Shown: piece after piece, positions 8,821 through 16,808 of the stretch
Layout: every line of letters begins with the position of its first letter
How positions within the stretch are numbered: the stretch's first letter is position 1
Source of the DNA: Marinicella litoralis
GTDB taxonomy: Bacteria; Pseudomonadota; Gammaproteobacteria; Xanthomonadales; Marinicellaceae
NCBI RefSeq assembly: GCF_002591915.1
Contig: NZ_NIHB01000003.1
Span: 124,001-188,000, forward strand
Direction: 5' to 3'
DNA: 64,000 nt
Program-made: the position numbers and the translations under genes
Notes under the pieces: generated by a model
Told to the model about the DNA's origin: nothing
Seen by the model: only the letters and a program-made list of their open reading frames with translations
The model's database searches: none

Positions 8821-9289
8821 TTTATGTTTAGTGATGGTCTTGATGTCAGGGGCGGTATTTGCTTTAACCAGTGACCGCAAGGCCAAAATAGTCATTGAAG
8901 GTCCGGGTTGTGTCAGTAAGCTCAAACTTGATCAGACTGAATGCAAGAAAGGATTGAAAATTGTACAAGGGTCCATGATTATTAAATCCACCTATGGGAT
9001 GATTCATCATAAAAACAAAGGCGTTGAAAATATTTTGATGAAAGGTGATCAGGTCTACATGGAACAAATGATGGATGATAAAGACAAAATGGTCATCAGG
9101 GCCAATGAAGTTGATTATCGCAAAGCTGATGAAAAAGTATATTTAAAAGGCAATGTCAGTATCACCAGTTCTATTGGGGTCACAACTGGTGAAGAAATTG
9201 AATTCAACTTACTGACTCAAGAAATCACTGCCAAGGGTGAAGAAGCCACCCAACAATTTAGAATGGAAATAGATCAAAACAATGATTGA
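8801..9289 (+). CDS. lptA: LPS transport periplasmic protein LptA
   Basis: 162 residues with an N-terminal signal peptide (hydrophobic residues about 6-21, ending VFA). The rest is an OstA/LptA-type beta-jellyroll with regularly alternating strands, for instance VIRANEVDYRKADEKVYLKG and VTTGEEIEFNL, the classical D-x-x-x-Y-L-x-G-N-V pattern. Two extra cysteines occur near residues 37 and 48 (GPGCVS and TECKKG), which could pair in the periplasm. It forms the periplasmic LPS bridge. Its start overlaps lptC by 20 bases and its end overlaps lptB by 8. Confidence 0.9.
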   Translation: MQNLKINLCLVMVLMSGAVFALTSDRKAKIVIEGPGCVSKLKLDQTECKKGLKIVQGSMIIKSTYGMIHHKNKGVENILMKGDQVYMEQMMDDKDKMVIRANEVDYRKADEKVYLKGNVSITSSIGVTTGEEIEFNLLTQEITAKGEEATQQFRMEIDQNND

Positions 9290-10001
9290 AGCCATTGATA
9301 TTGCTAAAACTTACCAAAAGCGACAAGTCATCTCCTCAGTCTCTTTTAAGCTCAATCAAGGAGAGGTGGTTGGCTTATTAGGTCCAAATGGGGCAGGTAA
9401 AACCACTTGTTTTTATATGGTGGTGGGTTTGATTCCAGTCGATGGTGGTCGCGTTGAAATTGACTCTGTGGATGCTTCCAAGTTGGGTATGCATGAAAGG
9501 TCAAAACTGGGTGTTGGCTACTTACCTCAAGAAGCCTCAATCTTTCGGAAACTTACGGTTAAAGACAACATCATGGCGGTGTTAGAGTTAAGGAAAGACC
9601 TCAGTCGTTCAGAGAAAAACAACCGATGTTTGGAACTCTTAGAGGAGTTGAATGTTGAGCATGTCAAAAATCAATTGGGAATCAGTTTGTCAGGTGGTGA
9701 GAGGAGAAGGGTAGAGATAGCCAGGTCATTGGCCATGGAGCCGAAGTATATATTACTTGATGAACCATTTGCTGGTGTAGACCCTGTTTCCGTGATTGAT
9801 ATACAAAAAATTGTTTACCATTTAAAGAGCAAAAACATTGGTGTATTGATTACTGATCACAATGTACGTGAAACTTTAGGTATTTGTGACAGGGCTTATA
9901 TTTTAAATGCAGGAACCACATTGAAAGAAGGCACACCGGAACAAATCATCAGTGACCCAGATGTCAGAAAAGTTTACTTAGGAAAAGATTTTTCGATGTA
10001 A
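9282..10001 (+). CDS. lptB: LPS export ABC transporter ATPase LptB
   Basis: 239 residues, the standard LptB size. Walker A is GPNGAGKT (about 34-41), the Q-loop follows in LPQEASIF, the signature is LSGGE (136-140), Walker B is YILLDEPFAGVDP with Glu161, and the switch histidine is in ITDHNVRETL. The GYLPQEASIFRKLTV stretch is diagnostic for LptB. It powers extraction of LPS from the inner membrane with LptFG (not in this window). It is the last gene of the kds-lpt run before a promoter-like region where rpoN normally sits. Confidence 0.98.
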   Translation: MIEAIDIAKTYQKRQVISSVSFKLNQGEVVGLLGPNGAGKTTCFYMVVGLIPVDGGRVEIDSVDASKLGMHERSKLGVGYLPQEASIFRKLTVKDNIMAVLELRKDLSRSEKNNRCLELLEELNVEHVKNQLGISLSGGERRRVEIARSLAMEPKYILLDEPFAGVDPVSVIDIQKIVYHLKSKNIGVLITDHNVRETLGICDRAYILNAGTTLKEGTPEQIISDPDVRKVYLGKDFSM

Positions 10002-10017
10002 TTTAGCAGGATAAATG

Positions 10018-10046
10018 TTGTAATGATTCCTATATTTCTGTATATT
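10018..10046 (+). promoter_or_regulatory. Predicted sigma-70 promoter upstream of hpf
   Basis: TTGTAA (10018-10023), a 17-base spacer and TATATT (10041-10046). Transcription would start near 10053 and leave a leader of about 240 bases before hpf. Inverted repeats ATGATTC (10023-10029) and GAATCAT (10058-10064) flank the spacer and -10 and could form a repressor-binding site. Confidence 0.5.
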
Positions 10047-10062
10047 AATAATAAAGAGAATC

Positions 10063-10281
10063 ATGAAATTTAAAACCACAAATCAATTTCTTTATCCCCT
10101 AAAATCAGCGTTCTACTCATGCGTCAAACAGTTTTCAAATTTTAACTCAACCCAGCCCCCATCACATTGTTTACCTGATGCTTTTGCATGGCATGAATTC
10201 GATTCAACCAAGCATGAGAATCTATTCAATTTAAAATTAATTTGTTTTTCCATTAACTTGAACTTTTTGTTCAAAAAATGA
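10063..10281 (+). other. Doubtful 72-codon frame in the hpf leader
   Basis: An open frame beginning MKFKTTNQF and ending FLFKK lies wholly inside the lptB-hpf interval. Composition is poor for a real protein: rich in Phe, Asn and Cys, with no recognisable motif and no resemblance to RpoN. A weak AAGAGA precedes the ATG. It could be a leader peptide, but is more likely noncoding leader sequence. Confidence 0.2.
10258..10274 (+). promoter_or_regulatory. Hairpin next to the hpf ribosome-binding site
   Basis: A perfect TTGAAC - five T - GTTCAA inverted repeat ends seven bases before the GAGGTG Shine-Dalgarno of hpf. There is no U-tract after it, so it is not an obvious terminator. Its place suggests an effect on hpf translation or mRNA stability. 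Confidence 0.4.
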
Positions 10282-10293
10282 GGTGTTAAAAAT

Positions 10294-10620
10294 ATGCAAT
10301 TAACCATTACCGGTCACCAGTTGGATGTTACAGATCCTATCAGAGAGTACATTGAAACTAAATTTGAACGAATAAAAAGACATTTTGACCAGGTGTTGAA
10401 TGTACATGTCATCATCAGCGTGGAGAAAGTAAGACACAAGTCTGAAGCCACAATGCATATTGGGGGCAAAGATTTTTTTGCAGACTCTACTGAAGACCAT
10501 TTATACAAGTCGATTGATTTATTGGTTGATAAACTAGATAAACAAATCAGACGACATAAAGATAAAATGACCAACCATCATAATGATGAAGCCATACGGA
10601 TGAATCAGGCCAGCTATTAA
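10294..10620 (+). CDS. hpf: Ribosome hibernation promoting factor (short form)
   Basis: 108 residues, a short HPF/YfiA-family protein. It begins with MQLTITGHQLDVTDPIREYI and continues with the conserved K-F-E-R-I-K-R-H-F segment and DFFADSTEDHLYKSIDLLVDKLDKQIRRHKDK (split by the fold into strand and helix). Short HPF promotes 70S to 100S dimerisation in stationary phase with RMF. A good GAGGTG Shine-Dalgarno sits about nine bases upstream of the ATG. In most gammaproteobacteria hpf follows rpoN; here it directly follows an intergenic region after lptB. Confidence 0.95.
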   Translation: MQLTITGHQLDVTDPIREYIETKFERIKRHFDQVLNVHVIISVEKVRHKSEATMHIGGKDFFADSTEDHLYKSIDLLVDKLDKQIRRHKDKMTNHHNDEAIRMNQASY

Positions 10621-10627
10621 AATTAAA

Positions 10628-10639
10628 CTACTATAGTAG
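10628..10639. repeat. 12-base perfect palindrome after hpf
   Basis: CTACTATAGTAG is self-complementary and lies between the hpf stop and the terminator hairpin. It may be a protein site or chance; nothing else marks it. Confidence 0.3.
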
Positions 10640-10643
10640 AAAT

Positions 10644-10676
10644 AAGGCTTAACTATTTGATGTTAGGCCTTTTTAT
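10644..10676 (+). terminator. Rho-independent terminator after hpf
   Basis: Stem AAGGCTTAAC (10644-10653) pairs with GTTAGGCCTT (10662-10671) with one G-U wobble, loop of eight, followed by TTTATTT. It ends six bases before ptsN, so ptsN either relies on read-through or has a promoter overlapping this region. Confidence 0.75.
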
Positions 10677-10681
10677 TTGAT

Positions 10682-11149
10682 ATGAAAATAATTGATATAT
10701 TAGAAGAAGATAAAATTATTCTTAACCATCATTTTATCAGTAAGAAACGGTTGTTTGAAACAATGGCTGGATTATTGGGTGATGACAGTCATGAATCGTT
10801 GAAAATTTATCATGCCATGGTTGAAAGGGAAAAATTAGGCAATACATCCTTGGGCAACGGTGTGGCAGTACCTCATGGGAGGTGTTTGAGTGACAATGAA
10901 ATTAAAGCCTGTGTCATTCAGATGTCACAATCAGCTGACTATGAAGCGATTGATGATGTACCAGTTGATGTTGTGCTTGGAATTGCGTTTCCTAAAGAAA
11001 CGAATAAAAGTCACCATGTTTTAATGAAAGATACAGCGAGGTTATTCCGACAACATAGGTTGTATAAAAATATATTAAATGCTAAAAGTAAAGAGCAGGT
11101 CATTGAGGAAATTTTAGTGGGATTTCAGTTATGCAACAATTGGTCGTAG
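10682..11149 (+). CDS. ptsN: Nitrogen-regulatory PTS enzyme IIA (PtsN, EIIA-Ntr)
   Basis: 155 residues. The phosphorylatable histidine is His65 in GVAVPHGR, with the family pattern LGNTSLGNGVAVPHGR directly before it. The second conserved His lies in NKSHHVLMKDTA. EIIA-Ntr is the output of the PTS-Ntr phosphorelay, regulating potassium transport and envelope stress in relatives. The usual partner gene for NPr is not found after rapZ here, so the phosphodonor must be encoded elsewhere. It overlaps rapZ by 19 bases. Confidence 0.94.
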   Translation: MKIIDILEEDKIILNHHFISKKRLFETMAGLLGDDSHESLKIYHAMVEREKLGNTSLGNGVAVPHGRCLSDNEIKACVIQMSQSADYEAIDDVPVDVVLGIAFPKETNKSHHVLMKDTARLFRQHRLYKNILNAKSKEQVIEEILVGFQLCNNWS

Positions 11150-11991
11150 TCACAGGACTTTCAGGTGCAGGAAAAACAGTGGTTCTCAGGTCACTTGAGG
11201 ACATGGAGTTTTATTGTGTGGATAACATGCCCATCAATATGTTGCCGCAATTGGTTCAACACATCAACTCTGATCCGGAATTTTATCCTAAAGTGGCTGT
11301 TGGTATTGATGTAAGAAGTAACAATCAATCATTGGATGAATTTGATTATTTGGTATCAGGTATTGACCAATCTCAGATCATCACCAAAGTACTGTATTTA
11401 TCGGCTGATGAGAAAACCATTTTAAAAAGGTACAATGAGACCAGAAGGAGGCACCCTTTATCGACTCATTTAAATAGTTACAGTTTGACAGAAGCCATCA
11501 GCATTGAAAATGAATTGATGTCTCCTATCAGGCAGCAATCAGATCTAGTCATTGATACAACTCAACTCAAGGCGCAGCAATTAAAACAGCAAATTTGGCA
11601 AATAATGAGCCAGCCAAATGAACATGTTTCAGTCATTATCAAATCATTTGCTTTTAAGAGAGGGGTACCATTTGATGCCGATTTTGTGTTCGATGCCAGG
11701 TGCTTGCCAAACCCTTATTGGTTGCCTGAGTTAAGAACGTTAACAGGCAAAGATGTGGCGGTACAAAAATATTTATCAACAGAAGAATCAGTCAAAGATT
11801 ATTTGAAAGACCTGTCTTATTTTTGTAAAAAATGGATTAAACAATTTGAAGCCAATGACAGGAGTTACATCACAATTGCCATTGGTTGCACGGGTGGTCA
11901 GCATCGATCAGTTTACTTGGTTGAAGCCTTACATGAAATACTACAAAGTAAATCAATTAAGAACATGAAACAACACCGAGAACTCGATTGA
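11131..11991 (+). CDS. rapZ: RNase adapter protein RapZ (YvcJ family nucleotide-binding protein)
   Basis: 286 residues, the usual size. The N-terminal P-loop GLSGAGKT (9-16) and the conserved YCVDNMP motif follow the family. The C-terminal domain has FKRGVPFDADFVFDARCLPNP (in two parts, FKRGVP and DVRFLPNP-like) and IGCTGGQHRSVYL, which in E. coli binds GlcN6P and RNase E. It controls glmS expression through small RNA turnover in Enterobacteria; in organisms without GlmZ the target is unclear. Cotranscribed with ptsN. Confidence 0.95.
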   Translation: MQQLVVVTGLSGAGKTVVLRSLEDMEFYCVDNMPINMLPQLVQHINSDPEFYPKVAVGIDVRSNNQSLDEFDYLVSGIDQSQIITKVLYLSADEKTILKRYNETRRRHPLSTHLNSYSLTEAISIENELMSPIRQQSDLVIDTTQLKAQQLKQQIWQIMSQPNEHVSVIIKSFAFKRGVPFDADFVFDARCLPNPYWLPELRTLTGKDVAVQKYLSTEESVKDYLKDLSYFCKKWIKQFEANDRSYITIAIGCTGGQHRSVYLVEALHEILQSKSIKNMKQHRELD

Positions 11992-12016
11992 ATTTATAAA
12001 GATATGCTTTCATGTT

Positions 12017-12508
12017 CTAAGTCGTTTGTTCTATTCTTTGATAAAACTCAAAAGCAATGTTGTATTCAGGGTTTTGATCTGAAATAGGCAGTCGTGTGGT
12101 TCTGGTGTTTTGCCATAATTCCCAATCAACGTTAGGGAAATATGTGTCACCTTCAAATTCATGATCAATTCTGGTCAATATCATGTGACTTGCCTGAGGC
12201 ATCAATAGTTCATATAGGGTGCTGCCACCAATAACCATGACCTCATCATCTAATATTTTGTTGTCTATGTTGTTGATGATATCAAAGCCAGGCTTAGAAA
12301 AGACTTTATTTCGACTCAAAACAATGTTTCTTCTGTTGGGTAATGGAAATGGCAGAGATTCACAGGTCTTTCTACCCATTAATATGGTTTTGCCCAATGT
12401 TTGTTGTTTGAAAAAATTCAGATCTACAGGGAGGTGCCAAGGTAAGCGGTTGTTTTTACCAATTAATCCGTTGGTGTCCATGGCAGCTATCAGTGTTATG
12501 TTCTTCAT
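12017..12508 (-). CDS. folA: Dihydrofolate reductase
   Basis: 163 residues, chromosomal type. It reduces dihydrofolate to tetrahydrofolate with NADPH. Visible motifs are [24 protein letters not shown] (read as the IGxxxxLPWHLPxDL substrate loop), the catalytic Asp in [16 protein letters not shown], and VIGGSTLY for the NADPH-binding glycine pair. The start codon overlaps the thyA stop as ATGA, so translation is coupled to thymidylate synthase, whose dihydrofolate product this enzyme recycles. Confidence 0.97.
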   Translation of the reverse strand: MKNITLIAAMDTNGLIGKNNRLPWHLPVDLNFFKQQTLGKTILMGRKTCESLPFPLPNRRNIVLSRNKVFSKPGFDIINNIDNKILDDEVMVIGGSTLYELLMPQASHMILTRIDHEFEGDTYFPNVDWELWQNTRTTRLPISDQNPEYNIAFEFYQRIEQTT

Positions 12509-13299
12509 ACGGCCACTTTTCCCTTGATGTGAGGGTGTGCCTGGTAATTAATCAATTCAAAATCATCAAATTTAAAATCAAACAAATTGTCAACATCAGG
12601 GTTCATAGTTATTTGTGGTAATTCATAAGTAGACCTTGAGAGTTGTTCGTTGACTTGATCTATGTGATTTGAATATATGTGGGCATCACCAAAGGTATGT
12701 ACAAAATCGCCAGCTTCATAACCGCATACTTGAGCCATCATTTGAGTGAATAAGGCATAGGAAGCGATATTAAAAGGGACGCCTAGAAACACATCGGCAC
12801 TTCGTTGGTACAGTTGGCATGACAGCTTGCCATCTGCTACATAAAATTGAAATAAACAATGACAGGGTGGTAATGCCATGTTTTCAACATCAGCAACATT
12901 CCATGCACTGACGATGTGACGCCTTGAGTCAGGGTTGTTTTTTAACTGGTCAATCAGCAGTGTGATTTGATCAATGCTTGTGCCATCTGGTTTTGGCCAT
13001 GACCGCCATTGATGTCCATAAACCGGACCTAAGTCTCCATTGTCGTCAGCCCATTCATCCCAAATTCGAACCCCATTGTCTTTAAGGTATTTGATATTGG
13101 TGTCACCTGAAATAAACCACAGCAATTCATGTATGATTGATTTTAAATGCAATTTTTTGGTGGTCAGCATGGGAAATCCTTTTTGCAAATCAAAACGCAT
13201 TTGATAGCCAAATATACTTAAAGTACCTGTCCCTGTCCGGTCCATTTTTTTATGGCCATTGGTTAATATGTTTTGGGCAAAATCAAGATACTGTTGCAT
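12505..13299 (-). CDS. thyA: Thymidylate synthase ThyA
   Basis: 264 residues, the same length as the E. coli enzyme. It methylates dUMP to dTMP using methylene-tetrahydrofolate. The nucleophile is Cys146 in [12 protein letters not shown]; the folate/dUMP sites [38 protein letters not shown] and [10 protein letters not shown] are all intact. The only Shine-Dalgarno candidate (AAGG) lies inside the 3' arm of a strong hairpin that ends in eight T just before the ATG, which should affect its expression. Confidence 0.98.
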   Translation of the reverse strand: MQQYLDFAQNILTNGHKKMDRTGTGTLSIFGYQMRFDLQKGFPMLTTKKLHLKSIIHELLWFISGDTNIKYLKDNGVRIWDEWADDNGDLGPVYGHQWRSWPKPDGTSIDQITLLIDQLKNNPDSRRHIVSAWNVADVENMALPPCHCLFQFYVADGKLSCQLYQRSADVFLGVPFNIASYALFTQMMAQVCGYEAGDFVHTFGDAHIYSNHIDQVNEQLSRSTYELPQITMNPDVDNLFDFKFDDFELINYQAHPHIKGKVAV

Positions 13300-13340
13300 A
13301 AAAAAAACCTTGTTATAAAAGGATAATTATAACAAGGTTT
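13300..13340 (-). terminator. Hairpin with U-tract abutting the thyA start codon
   Basis: Perfect 14-base arms AAACCTTGTTATAA (13305-13318) and TTATAACAAGGTTT (13327-13340) with an eight-base loop. On the minus strand the stem is followed directly by Ts and then the thyA ATG, giving the form of an intrinsic terminator for the upstream HD-GYP-like gene. The AAGG that would serve as the thyA ribosome-binding site is part of the stem. Confidence 0.85.
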
Positions 13341-13362
13341 AATGTAGGGATAATTTTTTATA

Positions 13363-14664
13363 TTATGCAGTCAGCAATTTTTGTACGATGTTTCTGCTGT
13401 TGAAACTAAGTAGGATTTCATTGACGTCAATATTAACGGAATCAACTTTTAGTGCACCGGTAATACAGGGTCTTTCTTTATTAGAGAAGATGGCTTTTTT
13501 AGATAAATCCACAAACTTAGGTTTGTCTAATGTTTGGTCAGTAGAATCACGTAAAAGCAACACTTCTGGTTTCAGTCTCTTTTCTTTGTTGTGTGAAAGT
13601 ACCAGTCCTGTTGAACCGTCTGAAAGTTGCACCAAAGTACCTGCAGGGTACAGACCAATGGCCTGAATAAATTCATCAACTAATTTTGCACTGAATAATT
13701 TGTTGCGTTCCTTATACAGCCACTCCATGGCTTGAGAGGGTGTATGAACCGTACCATAAGGTTTTTTACTGGTCATTGCGTCAAATGTATCAACGATGCC
13801 TGCTATTTGACCGAAAGCAGGAATTTCATCACCGACTAAACCATATGGATAACCACTGCCGTCAAATCGTTCATGATGTGTCTCTGCTATGGTTAAGATG
13901 TTGTGATCGATGCTTGAGTCAGAGGCCAATAGTTCTACACCTAACTCAACGTGAGATTCAAATAATTTCTTTTCTTCAGGTGTATAGTCGCCTTTTTTCT
14001 CTAGCAATTTGCGATTGATTTTGGTTTTACCAATGTCTGCCAACAATACGCCAGAAACCAAAATTTCTAATTGTTGTTCAGCGATGCCTAAATGTCTGCC
14101 GAAGACTGCAGCTAAAATGCCAGATCTCAATGAATGGCCATATACATATTTTCCTTGTTCTTTCAGTTGAGTTAACCATACCAGCGTGTTTGGGTTTCTG
14201 ATAACTGAATTAACAACCTGTGTGGCTACTTGCTTGGTTTTCTTGATGTCCAAGCCTTTACCAACTCTTAGATTAAAGCTGGTTTCTTCAATGGCGCTGT
14301 TTAAATCCAACATCAAGTTATGAGCGGCACTGAATTCTGATTTGATGGGTTTTAGTGTAGGGGTGTAGTAATCGTGGTTTACTATGAGTGGTCTCACACG
14401 ACTGCGAAATCTCTTTTTGTTGTCAGCCTTTCTTAATAAGGGTGATGGTTTTGAAATGTCAGGATTTGAATTTAAGGTTTTGCCCTTAACTACATCTATA
14501 TACACATGTTCGCAAAACGCTTGCAAATCTTTGATTTCATTATTTGAACGAATGTAAAAGCCTTGAAATGGAAATGGTGTGTCTAACCATGAACGATCAA
14601 GTTTGCACACGTACATGCCCACCTTCAAAAACTTAACCGAAACTTTTTCTTTTTCTATATTCAT
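13363..14664 (-). CDS. DUF3391 plus degenerate HD-GYP domain protein
   Basis: 433 residues. The N-terminal part (about 6-60) fits DUF3391, with VKFLKVGMYVCKLDRSW and PFPFQGF. The HD-GYP domain runs from about 165 to 330: GHSLRSG (His177), the HD motif position reads LLADIGK so His is replaced by Ala209, then FESHVELG, HHERFDGSGYPYGL and VDTFDAMTS. The GYP part is intact. HD-GYP proteins hydrolyse cyclic-di-GMP; loss of the metal-binding His suggests reduced or altered activity, or a sensing role. A C-terminal beta-rich extension (about 340-430) includes LVQLSDGSTGLVLSHN. Soluble, cytoplasmic. A hairpin 22 bases after the stop likely ends its transcript. Confidence 0.85.
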   Translation of the reverse strand: MNIEKEKVSVKFLKVGMYVCKLDRSWLDTPFPFQGFYIRSNNEIKDLQAFCEHVYIDVVKGKTLNSNPDISKPSPLLRKADNKKRFRSRVRPLIVNHDYYTPTLKPIKSEFSAAHNLMLDLNSAIEETSFNLRVGKGLDIKKTKQVATQVVNSVIRNPNTLVWLTQLKEQGKYVYGHSLRSGILAAVFGRHLGIAEQQLEILVSGVLLADIGKTKINRKLLEKKGDYTPEEKKLFESHVELGVELLASDSSIDHNILTIAETHHERFDGSGYPYGLVGDEIPAFGQIAGIVDTFDAMTSKKPYGTVHTPSQAMEWLYKERNKLFSAKLVDEFIQAIGLYPAGTLVQLSDGSTGLVLSHNKEKRLKPEVLLLRDSTDQTLDKPKFVDLSKKAIFSNKERPCITGALKVDSVNIDVNEILLSFNSRNIVQKLLTA

Positions 14665-14874
14665 TTTGAACTCAAACTATTATTGTTATATATACCCACT
14701 GTTAATAATAACATGAATATATTACGATTTAGGTGATGAAGTTCACAGAAAATGGAAAAAAGTGACTAATTTTGTCAATGATTTGATTTATTGTTGAATG
14801 ATTTGTAGAGAAACTGACAATTTAAGACAGTTTTTGAGGGTGTTTTTTTGGTGAGATTTTTGTAGTAGAAGATC

Positions 14875-14901
14875 CGGATGGGCTGAGTTGCAGCCCATCC
14901 G
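14875..14901 (-). terminator. Hairpin after rpsT
   Basis: Perfect 11-base arms CGGATGGGCTG (14875-14885) and CAGCCCATCCG (14891-14901) around AGTTG, 11 bases beyond the rpsT stop on the minus strand. The GC-rich stem is strong; the following tract is only TCTTCTACT, so termination may be partial. Confidence 0.65.
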
Positions 14902-14912
14902 AAACCATGCTT

Positions 14913-15176
14913 TTATGCCAATGCTTTAATTTTGGCATTTAACCTACTTTTGTGTCTTGCAATCTTATTTTTGTGGTATAGACCTTTGCGGGCCACACCG
15001 TCAACAATAGGAACCATTTCCTTGAACAGTTCTTGTGCTGATTTTTTGTCGCCACTCTCAATTGCTGTGATGACTTTTTTGATTGATGTTCGTGCTTTTG
15101 AACGCAAGCTCATGTTAAGCTGTCTATTTTTAGCAGCTTGTCTAACGCGCTTTCTTGCCGATGCTGAATTTGCCAA
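14913..15176 (-). CDS. rpsT: 30S ribosomal protein S20
   Basis: 87 residues, very basic, with the S20 start [21 protein letters not shown] and the central [18 protein letters not shown]. It binds 16S rRNA early in 30S assembly. The start codon is TTG, as in E. coli, where UUG is part of S20 autoregulation; a good AGGAG lies eight bases upstream (15185-15189). It is monocistronic here, between a hairpin and its own promoter, and divergent from murJ. Confidence 0.98.
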   Translation of the reverse strand: MANSASARKRVRQAAKNRQLNMSLRSKARTSIKKVITAIESGDKKSAQELFKEMVPIVDGVARKGLYHKNKIARHKSRLNAKIKALA

Positions 15177-15216
15177 ACCTTTTTCTCCTTTGGAACAAGA
15201 ATTTTAAAACCGGCGT

Positions 15217-15245
15217 ATTTTCACACTAAAGATATGAATAGTCAA
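15217..15245 (-). promoter_or_regulatory. Predicted sigma-70 promoter of rpsT
   Basis: On the minus strand, TTGACT (15240-15245), a 17-base spacer and GAAAAT (15217-15222). Start of transcription near 15210 leaves a leader of about 34 bases containing AGGAG. Confidence 0.55.
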
Positions 15246-15266
15246 TAACGGAAGGTTATTTATTGA

Positions 15267-16808
15267 ATGAATTTGATTAAATCTACTGCTGTAGTCAGTT
15301 TCTTTACATTATTATCCAGAATGGCTGGCTTTGTACGTGATGCTTTGTTCGCACGTTTTTTTGGTGCGTCCGTTTGGACAGACGCTTTTGTTGTTGCTTT
15401 CAAGATTCCTAACTTCATGCGAAGGATATTTGCTGAAGGCTCTTTTTCCCTGGCATTTATCCCTGTACTGAATGAAATTAAGGCCAAAAATAATGAGTTG
15501 TACTTAAAACAATTCATCAATCATGTGTTGGGATGCTTATTGGCTGTACTATTGATCGTGTTGGCAGTTTTAGAATTGCTTGCGCCCGGTTTGATTATGG
15601 TTTTTGGCCCCGGTTTTATGGATAAACCAGAGGTTTTTACTGAAGCCGTCAATATGGTTCGCATTACATTACCTTATTTATTATTCATTTCCTTGGTTGC
15701 TTTCAGTTCTGGCATCTTGAATAGTTTTGGTAAATTTGCTGCGGCAGCAGCGACTCCCATTTTGTTGAATGCAGTGATGATACTTTCAATGATTTATTTC
15801 AGACATGAATTCCATGTGCCGATAATGTCATTGGCATGGGGTGTGCTGGTTGCTGGTGCTGTACAGTTGGCTTTTCAAATCCCGTTCTTAGTTCGCTTAG
15901 GTGTTATTCCTAAACCGGTGGTGCGATTTCATGATCCTGAAGTCAAAAAAGTCATGACTTTGATGTTACCAACTCTTTTAGGGTCTTCTGTTGCTCAGAT
16001 TAATTTATTAATTGATACCATGATTGCGACTTTGTTACCCTTGGTTGGTAGTCCTACCTACCTTTATTATTCGGATCGTTTGTTGGAATTTCCATTGGGT
16101 TTGTTTGGGATAGCCATCTCTACTGTTATTCTGCCTAAGTTGGCACAAACATTTGCAGAAAGAAAGCAACAAGAGTACCAACAGACGCTCAGATGGGCCA
16201 TGTCATTGGCCATGTTCGTTGCTTTGCCATCAGCATTGGGCATGCTTATGTTGGCCAAACCCATTGTCATTACTTTATTTGCCTATGATCAATTTACTTT
16301 GCAAAGTGCAAGTTATACATCCTATTCTCTGATGGTGTTTATGCTTGGCTTGCCTGCATTTGTGGCCAACAAAGTATTGCTGCCGGCGTTCTATTCCAGA
16401 AAAGACACCAAATCCCCCGTTAAAATTGCCTTGAAAGCCATGTTGGTTAATGCGATTTTGAACTTTGCCTTTGTTGGTATTTTGTATTATTACCAGGTTG
16501 TTTCATTACATATGGGTCTGGCAATGGCGGGTGTAAGCTCAGCTTGGATGCAGTGCTATTGGTTGTATCGGAAGTTAAAACAAGACCAAGTGATTCAAGA
16601 GCCTTTGCTGAATTTTGTCTATGTGCTTAAGTTAATTGCCTCATTATTTGTGATGGGTATGGTATTATTTCTGGCTTTAAGTTACGGCATCGAATGGTAT
16701 CAGTTGAAATGGTATGACAGGTGCATAAATTTGTTTGTTATTATCATGTTAGCAGCCTCTTCTTATTTGATATCTATGTGGCTATTGAAAGCAAAAAAAG
16801 ACTTTTAA
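15267..16808 (+). CDS. murJ: Lipid II flippase MurJ
   Basis: 513 residues with about 14 hydrophobic helices, the MurJ/MviN size and topology. The N-terminus has SFFTLLSRMAGFVRDALFARFFG (two conserved Arg within it) and the FRRIFAEGSFSLAFIPVL-type segment, here NFMRRIFAEGSF; a later YYSDRLLEFPLGLFGIA motif is also diagnostic. It flips lipid II across the inner membrane for peptidoglycan synthesis. It heads a compact run murJ-ribF-ileS-lspA-ispH and its stop shares one base with the ribF ATG. Confidence 0.97.
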   Translation: MNLIKSTAVVSFFTLLSRMAGFVRDALFARFFGASVWTDAFVVAFKIPNFMRRIFAEGSFSLAFIPVLNEIKAKNNELYLKQFINHVLGCLLAVLLIVLAVLELLAPGLIMVFGPGFMDKPEVFTEAVNMVRITLPYLLFISLVAFSSGILNSFGKFAAAAATPILLNAVMILSMIYFRHEFHVPIMSLAWGVLVAGAVQLAFQIPFLVRLGVIPKPVVRFHDPEVKKVMTLMLPTLLGSSVAQINLLIDTMIATLLPLVGSPTYLYYSDRLLEFPLGLFGIAISTVILPKLAQTFAERKQQEYQQTLRWAMSLAMFVALPSALGMLMLAKPIVITLFAYDQFTLQSASYTSYSLMVFMLGLPAFVANKVLLPAFYSRKDTKSPVKIALKAMLVNAILNFAFVGILYYYQVVSLHMGLAMAGVSSAWMQCYWLYRKLKQDQVIQEPLLNFVYVLKLIASLFVMGMVLFLALSYGIEWYQLKWYDRCINLFVIIMLAASSYLISMWLLKAKKDF

